Assembly: GCA_027000105.1 (NCBI GenBank)
Contig: JALTOP010000157.1
Coordinates: forward strand, 1-6,217
DNA length: 6,217 bases
Direction of reading: 5' to 3'
From: Planctomycetaceae bacterium
Lineage (GTDB): Bacteria > Planctomycetota > Planctomycetia > Planctomycetales > Planctomycetaceae
The notes under the pieces: generated by a model
What the model saw: only the letters and a program-made list of their open reading frames with translations
The model's database searches: none
Told to the model about the DNA's origin: nothing
Made by a program: the position numbers and the translations under genes
Shown here: in pieces, positions 1 through 5,118 of the stretch
How the letters are laid out: the number at the start of each line of letters is the position of its first letter
How positions within the stretch are numbered: position 1 is the first letter of the stretch

Positions 1-1043
1 ATCTGGTACTTTCCTTTCACTTTGATATCAAAGTGCGCAATCGCTGCCCCGTTGGATATAAAGGAGACTTCTCCTCTGCGTGCTGATGCGGCACCGGTCA
101 ATTGGAAATCCTTGCCTCGCCATTCTCTTTTCATCTTGAGAGACTCCGGCAATGTAATCGCCGCTTCTGAAATCTTCTCAGCCGCTTCAAGATACCGCTC
201 CATCAACAACGGCGAGACGTTGAGGACATCACCGATGTTATCGAAACCATAGCCAACGTCATCGGAGGGGAAATTGACTGAAAGGTTCATATCGACACCT
301 AACAGATCCCGAATCGTGTTATCGTACTCAACACGATTGAGTCGGTGGACGGTGACCCGCCCGGGGTGATCAATAGCATTACAGTCGAAATGATTCACCT
401 GTTTGTCGAGCCACTCGGCAATCTGTTTACGCTCATCGGGAGAAGGGGCATCTTCATCTTGCGGGGGCATCGAACCGACTGAAATCTGTTGGTATATTTT
501 CTCCCACAGTTTGTGGTTTGAGAGAATATCGGGAGAATTTCCAAATTGATCAAGACGGACGCCTCCTTCCTGAATGTCCTCTCCATGACAGTCGAAGCAG
601 TACTTCTCCAGAAAAGGCCTGACTTTCTCCCCGAACGGAGCAGGAACAGTCGCCGCCTGTACGACATTGACCTTCTGCAACGTATTCTGATTATCCTGTG
701 GGAATAGAATGTAGAACAGGAGACCGGCAAACAGAACGACACTCAGAGCCACGCTGATGCTTCGCAGTTGCCTTTTTAGTCGATGTACTCGAACATTTTT
801 TTGAGGTACAGTGACGCTTTTCCGACTTCTCTTCGATGGATTCTGCCGCTTGGGTGAAGGGGATTTCGCCGAAGTTCTTTTGCTTCGCTTTTTCGGATGA
901 TTTTTTCGGCCCAAGCTGGATTGGGGAATCGTAATTGTTTTTCTGCATGTGGACTGTGGACAGCGAACCCGCCTCCCTGCGTATTCGCCGGGAACACGCA
1001 AGGCCGACTGACATTCCGGACATTGAAAGCGAATCGTCGGCAT
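1..1043 (-). CDS. Zinc ribbon - TM - planctomycete cytochrome c (PSCyt1) - DUF1587 protein, 3'-truncated by window edge
   Basis: Translating the minus strand from the ATG at 1043 gives 347 codons plus 2 bases, open to the left edge, so the C-terminus is missing. Residues 1-40 form a zinc ribbon: MPTIRFQCPEC, then RVPGEYAGRRVRC, with Cys at 8, 11, 28 and 33. Residues 46-94 are a Lys/Arg-rich linker. Residues 96-114 are one membrane helix (SVALSVVLFAGLLFYILF). About 137-215 is a PSCyt1-like heme c domain with CFDCH at 149-153 and a candidate axial Met in SMPP (Met192). About 229-295 is DUF1587/PSD3 (HRLNRVEYDNTIRDLLGVD, FPSDDVGYGFDNIGD). The last visible residues (ISNGAAIAHFDIKVKGKYQ) resemble the start of a carbohydrate-binding-like beta domain seen in such proteins. 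Family members usually continue with DUF1595, DUF1592, DUF1588 and DUF1585, expected left of the window. Expected topology is ribbon inside, heme outside. An in-frame ATG at 1082 and an open frame back to the TAA at 1260-1262 allow a longer start, but 1043 sits just before the ribbon. Neither has a clear ribosome-binding site. Domain calls are firm; substrate and redox partner are unknown. Confidence 0.9.
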   Translation of the reverse strand, partial: MPTIRFQCPECQSALRVPGEYAGRRVRCPQSTCRKTITIPQSSLGRKNHPKKRSKRTSAKSPSPKRQNPSKRSRKSVTVPQKNVRVHRLKRQLRSISVALSVVLFAGLLFYILFPQDNQNTLQKVNVVQAATVPAPFGEKVRPFLEKYCFDCHGEDIQEGGVRLDQFGNSPDILSNHKLWEKIYQQISVGSMPPQDEDAPSPDERKQIAEWLDKQVNHFDCNAIDHPGRVTVHRLNRVEYDNTIRDLLGVDMNLSVNFPSDDVGYGFDNIGDVLNVSPLLMERYLEAAEKISEAAITLPESLKMKREWRGKDFQLTGAASARRGEVSFISNGAAIAHFDIKVKGKYQ

Positions 1044-1159
1044 GGCAACAAATACCAATCGCAACACACAAAGGTGGGACATCCAAGGCAGGGGATGCTT
1101 CCACGCCAAACTCGACAAGCAGGCCCGCACGCATCCATATGTCGCATTGTATGTTGATG

Positions 1160-1181
1160 TTTCCCCGCTGTGTAGGGGAAA
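1160..1181 (-). repeat. Perfect 7-bp inverted repeat, 8-base loop
   Basis: TTTCCCC at 1160-1166 is complementary to GGGGAAA at 1175-1181, with the loop GCTGTGTA. No T-run follows on either strand, so it is unlikely to be a terminator. It overlaps the -10 end of the candidate promoter at 1180-1207 and would lie at the start of a cytochrome transcript. A DNA operator or a 5' mRNA hairpin are both possible. Confidence 0.45.
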
Positions 1182-1207
1182 TATGACAAAAGGGGCATAA
1201 TTGTCGA
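1180..1207 (-). promoter_or_regulatory. Possible sigma70-type promoter for the cytochrome gene
   Basis: On the minus strand TCGACA (1207-1202, one mismatch to TTGACA) is followed after 16 bases by CATATT (1185-1180, two mismatches to TATAAT). The orientation fits the gene starting at 1043 and would give a leader of about 130 bases. Matches of this quality occur by chance, and planctomycete promoters are poorly defined. Confidence 0.25.
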
Positions 1208-1261
1208 GATGAGCCTCGCTCCATATGCCAGGTTGTTTTGTACACTTATGCCTCTTTTTTT
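1188..1261. terminator. Long-loop inverted repeat flanked by A and T runs, possible (bidirectional) terminator
   Basis: AAAAGGGGCATAA ending at 1200 pairs with TTATGCCTCTTTT starting at 1246: about 13 bp with one G-T pair, followed on the plus strand by T's to 1261. On the minus strand, the direction of dus transcription, the stem ends in TTTTG. The 45-base loop is long for an intrinsic terminator, although it contains smaller complementary pieces (CGAG/CTCG). It could end dus transcription or be a structured leader element. Confidence 0.3.
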
Positions 1262-1285
1262 AAGTGAATATGCAAGGCATGTCAC

Positions 1286-1335
1286 CCCGATATTTCCAGT
1301 GGTCAGTACTCAACCGTCTTGCCGGGAATATCGGG
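1286..1335. repeat. 12-bp inverted repeat just downstream of dus
   Basis: CCCGATATTTCC at 1286-1297 pairs with GGGAATATCGGG at 1324-1335, 12 bp with one G-T pair and a 26-base loop. It begins about 35 bases past the dus stop codon. No T-run follows it on the minus strand, so it would act as a 3' mRNA stabiliser or part of a larger structure rather than as a simple intrinsic terminator. Confidence 0.5.
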
Positions 1336-1368
1336 ACAAGAAAGAACTGGAAACCACGCTGTCAGGGA

Positions 1369-2568
1369 TCACCATCGTTCAACCGGGCCAGCTGGAACCG
1401 GAACCTGCAACTCCGGCAATATTCCCGTCCGGGAACCTTCGAGTGGGCCTTCTGTATGAATAATGTGAATGGCTTCGTAAAATTCCTGCTCTGTTTTTGC
1501 GTGCTGAACAAGATCTCGCAGTTTGGGCCGGACTCTCATCGCTTTCAAATACCAGTGAACGGTTCTTCGAAAAGCGATCAACGCGGATTCGGGGCCGTCC
1601 AGTTCAGCTTGATACTGATATTGCCTGATGAGCAGACGCAATCGTTCTTCGAAATTGCCGGGAGGTGAATAGGTTCCTGTACGTTCCCATTGTTCAAGTT
1701 GGCGAAAAATCCACGGATTGGCCAAGGCGCCACGCCCGATACTGATTCCTTGACAACCGGTGCGTTTCAACATTCGGGCGGCATCGGGGATCGAGCGGAT
1801 ATCTCCATTGCCGATGACGGGAATTGATTCGACTGCTTCAACAACCTTCCGGATACCACTTAAATCGACCGAACCTCCAAACCCCTGCGCCCGGGTGCGA
1901 CCGTGAATCGCGACAGCGGCGATGCCAACCTGTTCGAATTCACGGGCAAACCGTGGGGCTGCCAGATCAGTTTCATCCCAGCCGAGTCGCATTTTTACTG
2001 TCACGGGTAAAGAGACCGCCTCGACAACCGTTTGAACCAATTTGATGGTATCCTTCAAAGTACACATCATTTTGGCGCCTGCACCGTTATTGGTGACATG
2101 ATCGACCGGGCACCCCATGTTGATATCAATGGAGTCAATCCCTTGCATCGATTCCAAAAGTTGAGCGGCGTCTCGCATGTATTCGGGTTCTCCCCCAAAG
2201 ATTTGTGCTGCAAAGGGGGTGTCCTGCTCGCAAGTACGCACCAGTGCCAGTGACTTTCGGCTGCCTGCCAGCAATGCGCGGGCATTGACCAGATCGCAGG
2301 TTGCCAGCCCCAATCCGCCACACTCACGCACGACTCGACGGAAAGAAAGATTCGTATATTTTGCCAGGGGGGAAAGAAAATACCGCGAGGAGATTGACAA
2401 GGTGCCAATTTGCATCGATGCCATCGCGGGTGGTTTGGGAAAGTGATACTTCCCGTCTATCAAGTTGGGAGATTCGTCTTCAAACTGGCTTGAAGTGGGC
2501 ATCGGGCAACAGTTCAACAATAGTTCAGCGGAGTGGTTTTCTTTTGTGATCGACGTGGAAACCGGCAC
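1369..2568 (-). CDS. dus: tRNA-dihydrouridine synthase (Dus family, DusB/NifR3-like)
   Basis: This FMN enzyme reduces specific uridines in tRNA to dihydrouridine using NADPH, in the cytoplasm. The family signature is clear: IDINMGCPVDHVTNNGAGA at about residues 147-165, with catalytic Cys153. FMN-barrel motifs follow: VTVKMRLGW (Lys192), AIHGRTRAQ (His222), NGDI (254-257) and GRGALANPWIFR (278-289). The C-terminal helical part contains FRRTVHWYLKAMR. The usual N-terminal APLAGYTN-type motif reads SPLAKYTN here, with Lys where Gly is common. The 399-residue frame from GTG 2568 carries about 50 extra N-terminal residues. In-frame ATGs at 2502, 2424 and 2415 give 376, 351 or 348 residues, and 2424 or 2415 fit the family length best. 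Only the GTG has an SD-like TAAGG, about 7 bases upstream. The start is therefore uncertain; the family assignment is not. DusB-like subtype is inferred from overall resemblance. It lies 80 bases after the YdjM-like gene and may be cotranscribed with it. Confidence 0.95.
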   Translation of the reverse strand: MPVSTSITKENHSAELLLNCCPMPTSSQFEDESPNLIDGKYHFPKPPAMASMQIGTLSISSRYFLSPLAKYTNLSFRRVVRECGGLGLATCDLVNARALLAGSRKSLALVRTCEQDTPFAAQIFGGEPEYMRDAAQLLESMQGIDSIDINMGCPVDHVTNNGAGAKMMCTLKDTIKLVQTVVEAVSLPVTVKMRLGWDETDLAAPRFAREFEQVGIAAVAIHGRTRAQGFGGSVDLSGIRKVVEAVESIPVIGNGDIRSIPDAARMLKRTGCQGISIGRGALANPWIFRQLEQWERTGTYSPPGNFEERLRLLIRQYQYQAELDGPESALIAFRRTVHWYLKAMRVRPKLRDLVQHAKTEQEFYEAIHIIHTEGPLEGSRTGILPELQVPVPAGPVERW

Positions 2569-2593
2569 CGGGCGACCTTACCCGAGTTGCCCG
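2569..2593 (-). promoter_or_regulatory. Hairpin at the dus GTG start with SD-like sequence in its loop
   Basis: In the minus-strand mRNA CGGGCAAC (2593-2586) can pair with GTCGCCCG (2576-2569), 8 positions with one A-C mismatch. The loop is TCGGGTAAG. The SD-like TAAGG lies in the loop and first stem base, and the stem ends directly before GTG 2568. If translation starts further in, this is simply part of the leader. Confidence 0.3.
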
Positions 2594-2648
2594 TCTCACT
2601 CAAGATAACGTGCAAGAAAACGTGAGATTTCAAGCCTCAGACGAACTG

Positions 2649-3383
2649 CTATTTGATAAGCGTTTCAGAGAAGTCGTCTGGAAATTCCGCAGTCTGATCC
2701 AATTCGATCTGAGGTGTTTCGACCAGTTCCCTCTTTTTCACGTCGGCCATCACTCCCACTGCCATCGCGTAGGAGAGCGTCAGCAACAGTCCATATGTGA
2801 CAATGTTGGCACCTTGATTTCGACCAACCATTTTCATCGCTGAGCCAGCCGATTTTTTGAGCTTCAAGTGCACCCCGGTCCATTCGACGCTATAAACTTC
2901 ATCCAGGATCAAGTGTGACAGAAAACCGAGGAAAACCCCCGTTGCTATCATCCACTTCGTTTCAAAGGCGGAACTGCTGTCAGCCAGAAATGCAATTTGT
3001 CCGGAAATGCAAGCCGCAGGGATACTGTGAAACATCCCGCGATGCACAGCGAGTTTGCCGATTAGCCAGGAGCCTCCAAACCTGATCAATAAATATAGCC
3101 CGATAAACGTGAGCGCTCCCGCCTCTTTGGTGGGAGGCAAATGCAACATTTCCAGCACATTCCCCAGGACAAGCAGAGGCCCGACAGCTGCCAGAATACC
3201 GAACAACTCTCGCACGGGGCGAGATGTTTGTGAATCAAGATCGGGAAGCATACCGCCAAATGCGGTTAGGAAACCAGCCAGTGCGGATTCGATTGGTGAA
3301 AAGCCATAAGCAAAATTTGCGGTTACCCCGTACCCTAATCCCAACATCCCGCTGACGGTAATATGTTCTCGAAAGGCAGCCAT
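2649..3383 (-). CDS. YdjM-family (PF04307-like) membrane protein, putative metal-dependent hydrolase
   Basis: This 244-residue protein is mostly hydrophobic, with several probable membrane helices (about 10-45, 60-80, 90-110, 122-135, 143-160 and 193-213). It carries the ordered polar motifs of the YdjM / LexA-regulated membrane-associated hydrolase family: His7 near the N-terminus, LPDLD at 46-50, HRGMFHS at 114-120 and SHLILDE at 156-162. In the family such His/Asp residues are presumed to bind metal at the membrane; the true substrate is not known. The charged tail from about 214 (VKKRELVETPQIELDQ onward) is likely cytoplasmic or periplasmic and is not obviously conserved. The ATG at 3383 is used because it directly precedes the conserved His-containing start; only a weak GGA precedes it. 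It begins 50 bases after the PEGA gene in the same direction, which suggests cotranscription. Confidence 0.85.
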   Translation of the reverse strand: MAAFREHITVSGMLGLGYGVTANFAYGFSPIESALAGFLTAFGGMLPDLDSQTSRPVRELFGILAAVGPLLVLGNVLEMLHLPPTKEAGALTFIGLYLLIRFGGSWLIGKLAVHRGMFHSIPAACISGQIAFLADSSSAFETKWMIATGVFLGFLSHLILDEVYSVEWTGVHLKLKKSAGSAMKMVGRNQGANIVTYGLLLTLSYAMAVGVMADVKKRELVETPQIELDQTAEFPDDFSETLIK

Positions 3384-3433
3384 AATGAGATTCCAGCACC
3401 GGTTTATTGGATGAAAGGGGGATTGAGGGGAAG

Positions 3434-3865
3434 TCAGGGACCGATCAGGGCCTCGGATCGGAGTTGGTTGGCCCGATTGAGCAGGTCGTCGGTTGGGACA
3501 ACACTTTTCGGACGCAAAGGCCAGGTGTATTCATGGCGGTTGGTGAGGCGAAACGGGATGAAATTGTCAGAAACAAAATCAAGTGGAAACCTCTGGTACC
3601 AGGGAGGCGAGATTGTCTGCAAAATGGTCTCGGTTTCGTATCCGTCCTTGATCAGCTCAACTTCGTATGTTCCGTAATAAAGGAAATCGGTTGAAACGGG
3701 GGAGAATCCGAGTCTTTTCCCGTTCAATTTTACGAGCGCACCGGGAGGATTGGTACGGATTGTCAGCCGTCTGCTTACACAGCCAGACAACAGGCAACAG
3801 CCAAGCAGCATCGACATGCCGATTAGAAGATGCCGTTTCGAATTAGGGAGTCGGGATAAAATCAT
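3434..3865 (-). CDS. Small PEGA-domain lipoprotein
   Basis: This 143-residue protein starts with a lipoprotein signal peptide: basic N-region (NSKRH), hydrophobic core (LLIGMSMLLGCCLL) and lipobox LSGC, so Cys29 would be lipidated and the protein anchored in a membrane facing the periplasm. Residues about 33-80 form one PEGA domain (RRLTIRTNPPGALVKLNGKR, then GTYEVELIKDGYET), a small beta-sheet repeat found in envelope proteins and thought to mediate binding. The remaining 60 residues (FPLDFVSDNFIPF, EYTWPLRP) are not assigned to a domain. The ATG at 3865 is chosen over an in-frame TTG at 3880 because GGAAGG lies 5 bases upstream of it. That makes this one of the few genes here with a good ribosome-binding site. 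It heads the possible leftward operon with the YdjM-like and dus genes. Its binding partner is unknown. Confidence 0.85.
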   Translation of the reverse strand: MILSRLPNSKRHLLIGMSMLLGCCLLSGCVSRRLTIRTNPPGALVKLNGKRLGFSPVSTDFLYYGTYEVELIKDGYETETILQTISPPWYQRFPLDFVSDNFIPFRLTNRHEYTWPLRPKSVVPTDDLLNRANQLRSEALIGP

Positions 3866-4108
3866 CAAGACCTTCCGCAAATGGTATTTTGCGGGAGTTT
3901 ATCGAGATTGAAAAAATGAGCCAAGAGCGATTTCTTCAGAGTTTTATCTGTAATTTCAACTTTTATTGCATCTACTGCACAATTGACTCCGAAGGCATTA
4001 TCTCACAGAATATGCCTGAATTTCGATAGGGATTTTACTGGTTTTCGTGTATCATCCACCGTTCGATCCGGCTCTATTTCCCCCAATCCATTTACAGAAC
4101 CTGCACTT
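3866..4108. other. Divergent intergenic region, 243 bases, AT-rich
   Basis: This separates the leftward PEGA gene from the rightward lipoprotein gene, so promoters for both should lie here. It is visibly richer in A and T than its flanks. Candidate rightward elements are TTGACT at 3983-3988 and TATCAT at 4050-4055, but neither has a well-spaced partner. A candidate leftward pair is TTGGCT (3924-3919) with GATAAA (3903-3898), 15 bases apart. The plus-strand frame is open from a TTG at 3983, but that stretch (for example STVRSGSISPNPF) looks non-coding. Confidence 0.6.
3875..3894 (-). promoter_or_regulatory. Perfect 7-bp hairpin abutting the PEGA ribosome-binding site
   Basis: CCGCAAA at 3875-3881 and TTTGCGG at 3888-3894 are perfect complements around a 6-base loop (TGGTAT). 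In the PEGA mRNA the 3' arm ends in GCGG, whose last two G's are the first two of the Shine-Dalgarno GGAAGG, 5 bases before ATG 3865. The hairpin could modulate ribosome access or protect the 5' end. Confidence 0.45.
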
Positions 4109-5065
4109 ATGAAATTACCTGGCTCGCTGCGATTTTGGGTTGAACCTTGCACACTGCATCCTGTTCTGTATCGCCTGCTGATTCTGTTACTTGCGGGATT
4201 ACTTTGCGGCTGCGGAGCAAAAACATACGAGGAACGACTCGAAACGACGAAAGAATATTACGATTACATCGATCGGCTGAATCAAAATTTGGGGCCCCAG
4301 TTTGCAGAGGAAGGAGTGACGATGCGGGCTCCCAAACAGTTCTCTCTCATGCCAGCACCGCCCAGACGCCCCAAAAGGCCGGCAAGATCGACAAACGGTA
4401 ACGCCGCTTCGCAAGTTCCTCCGGAACCCGAGAAGAAAAGAGACCCCCGGCAACCCGATTACTTGGGTATTGAACTCCCCGGACTGATTGCTGCCTGGAA
4501 GGCTGATCTGAACACTGTTGGTGGATCGGGTAACTCTACGCAAACCGCGACCCATCCCGGGTATATCTATTTACTAAGCAATGCAGAATTTTGGCGAACA
4601 TATAAGTCTAAAAAAGGAAACAATGCTCAAATCAGCCCGATCAAATTTCATGACGAGGTGATGGAGATGCTGACCAGAACCCTGAATATTGAAATCGACA
4701 AGCGATCACGGGGCTCTGCGACCAACCGTGTCAACAAGTGGTTCACCGAAATTGTTCCCGCTAAAAGAGACGAACGCTTCGCCCCGAAAAAGGAAATTAC
4801 GACGATCACGTTGGTGCCGTCGACGGAACAGGAAGCGGAACAGGATTTCCCGAGAGAGTATCAGGTCTACCTTTTTGCCAATGGAGACATGAAAGTCGTT
4901 CTGATTTACGCTCTCCCTCGCAATGTCAGTGCCAGCGAAAACCTGATGGATCGAATACCGTTTTCACTGCAGACGCTGAATGTTTCCGCTGAGAAACCGG
5001 TCGGTGCTGCCAGCAGAACGGCTTCACCTGGCCAGAAGCCAGCTAAATCCGGCCCGGGTTTTTAG
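4109..5065 (+). CDS. Unrecognised lipoprotein with Pro/Lys-rich linker
   Basis: I do not recognise the family. The 318-residue product begins with a long signal sequence ending in RLLILLLAGLLCGC, so Cys35 is the likely lipidated residue; Cys at -2 is tolerated but less usual than Ala or Ser. Residues about 37-70 (KTYEERLETTKEYYDYIDRLNQNL) look helical and amphipathic. A Pro/Arg/Lys-rich linker (PAPPRRPKRPARS, then VPPEPEKKRDPRQP) follows. A folded-looking domain runs from about residue 118 (LGIELPGLIAAWKADL) through FWRTYKSKKG, HDEVMEMLTRTLNIEI and YQVYLFANGDMKVVLIYALP. The C-terminus is Ser/Pro/Gly/Lys-rich. ATG 4109 is chosen because it starts just before the signal sequence; an in-frame TTG at 3983 would add 42 residues in front of it that look non-coding. 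No SD sequence is evident. It is monocistronic and converges with the DUF11 gene, 53 bases between stop codons. Confidence 0.8.
   Translation: MKLPGSLRFWVEPCTLHPVLYRLLILLLAGLLCGCGAKTYEERLETTKEYYDYIDRLNQNLGPQFAEEGVTMRAPKQFSLMPAPPRRPKRPARSTNGNAASQVPPEPEKKRDPRQPDYLGIELPGLIAAWKADLNTVGGSGNSTQTATHPGYIYLLSNAEFWRTYKSKKGNNAQISPIKFHDEVMEMLTRTLNIEIDKRSRGSATNRVNKWFTEIVPAKRDERFAPKKEITTITLVPSTEQEAEQDFPREYQVYLFANGDMKVVLIYALPRNVSASENLMDRIPFSLQTLNVSAEKPVGAASRTASPGQKPAKSGPGF
5045..5063 (+). terminator. Terminator-like hairpin inside the last codons of the lipoprotein gene
   Basis: AAATCCG (5045-5051) pairs with CGGGTTT (5055-5061) around a 3-base GCC loop, one G-T pair included, and five T's run from 5059 to 5063 into the TAG stop. 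The GC part of the stem is only about 4 bp, so strength is doubtful. It is nevertheless the best terminator candidate for this gene. The same hairpin read on the minus strand could also stop the convergent gene. Confidence 0.3.
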
Positions 5066-5069
5066 CGTT

Positions 5070-5118
5070 GGAAGTTGCCACTGCCGGGAAGTTGCGGTCA
5101 GGTGGCGTCTGTTTTGGT
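5070..5118. repeat. Convergent spacer with a 9-bp direct repeat and a weak stem
   Basis: GGAAGTTGC occurs at 5070-5078 and again at 5087-5095, a 17-base period. GCCAC at 5077-5081 is complementary to GTGGC at 5102-5106 and is followed by GTCTGTTTT on the plus strand, a weak alternative terminator. Nothing else is seen in this spacer. Confidence 0.35.

Larger units (their letters stand above)
1044..1368. other. 325-base intergenic region with three inverted repeats, no convincing gene
   Basis: This lies between the dus stop codon and the start of the cytochrome gene, both leftward. I see no protein-like translation in any frame. Minus-strand frames open here are composition-driven and merge into out-of-frame readings of the cytochrome gene. 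The stretch holds inverted repeats at 1286-1335, 1188-1258 and 1160-1181, and a possible minus-strand promoter at 1180-1207; all are listed separately. It probably contains the 3' end of the dus transcript and the leader of the cytochrome gene. Confidence 0.7.

Noticed and set aside
395..742. Minus-strand 115-codon open frame
   Set aside because: It is a +1/-1 shadow of the cytochrome/DUF1587 coding region; its translation has no domain-like features.
691..1285. Two long minus-strand open frames (184 and 169 codons) over the intergenic region and the 5' part of the cytochrome gene
   Set aside because: They are in the other two minus-strand frames. The third frame gives the zinc ribbon, membrane helix and CXXCH domain continuously, so these are shadows.
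1209..1668. Plus-strand open frames of 84 and 134 codons covering the intergenic hairpins and the dus 3' end
   Set aside because: They are antisense to dus in their second half, and their translations show no family features.
2067..2408. Minus-strand 113-codon frame inside dus
   Set aside because: It is an out-of-frame reading of the dus coding sequence, whose own frame carries all the catalytic motifs.
3363..3694. Two plus-strand frames antisense to the PEGA gene
   Set aside because: The minus strand encodes a signal peptide, lipobox and PEGA domain; the antisense translations show nothing recognisable.
3983..4108. N-terminal extension of the plus-strand lipoprotein from TTG 3983
   Set aside because: It would bury the signal sequence behind 42 non-hydrophobic residues, and TTGACT there looks more like a possible -35 element.
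4199..4555. Minus-strand 118-codon frame antisense to the plus-strand lipoprotein
   Set aside because: The plus frame has a lipoprotein signal and runs the full 318 codons; the antisense frame is composition-driven.
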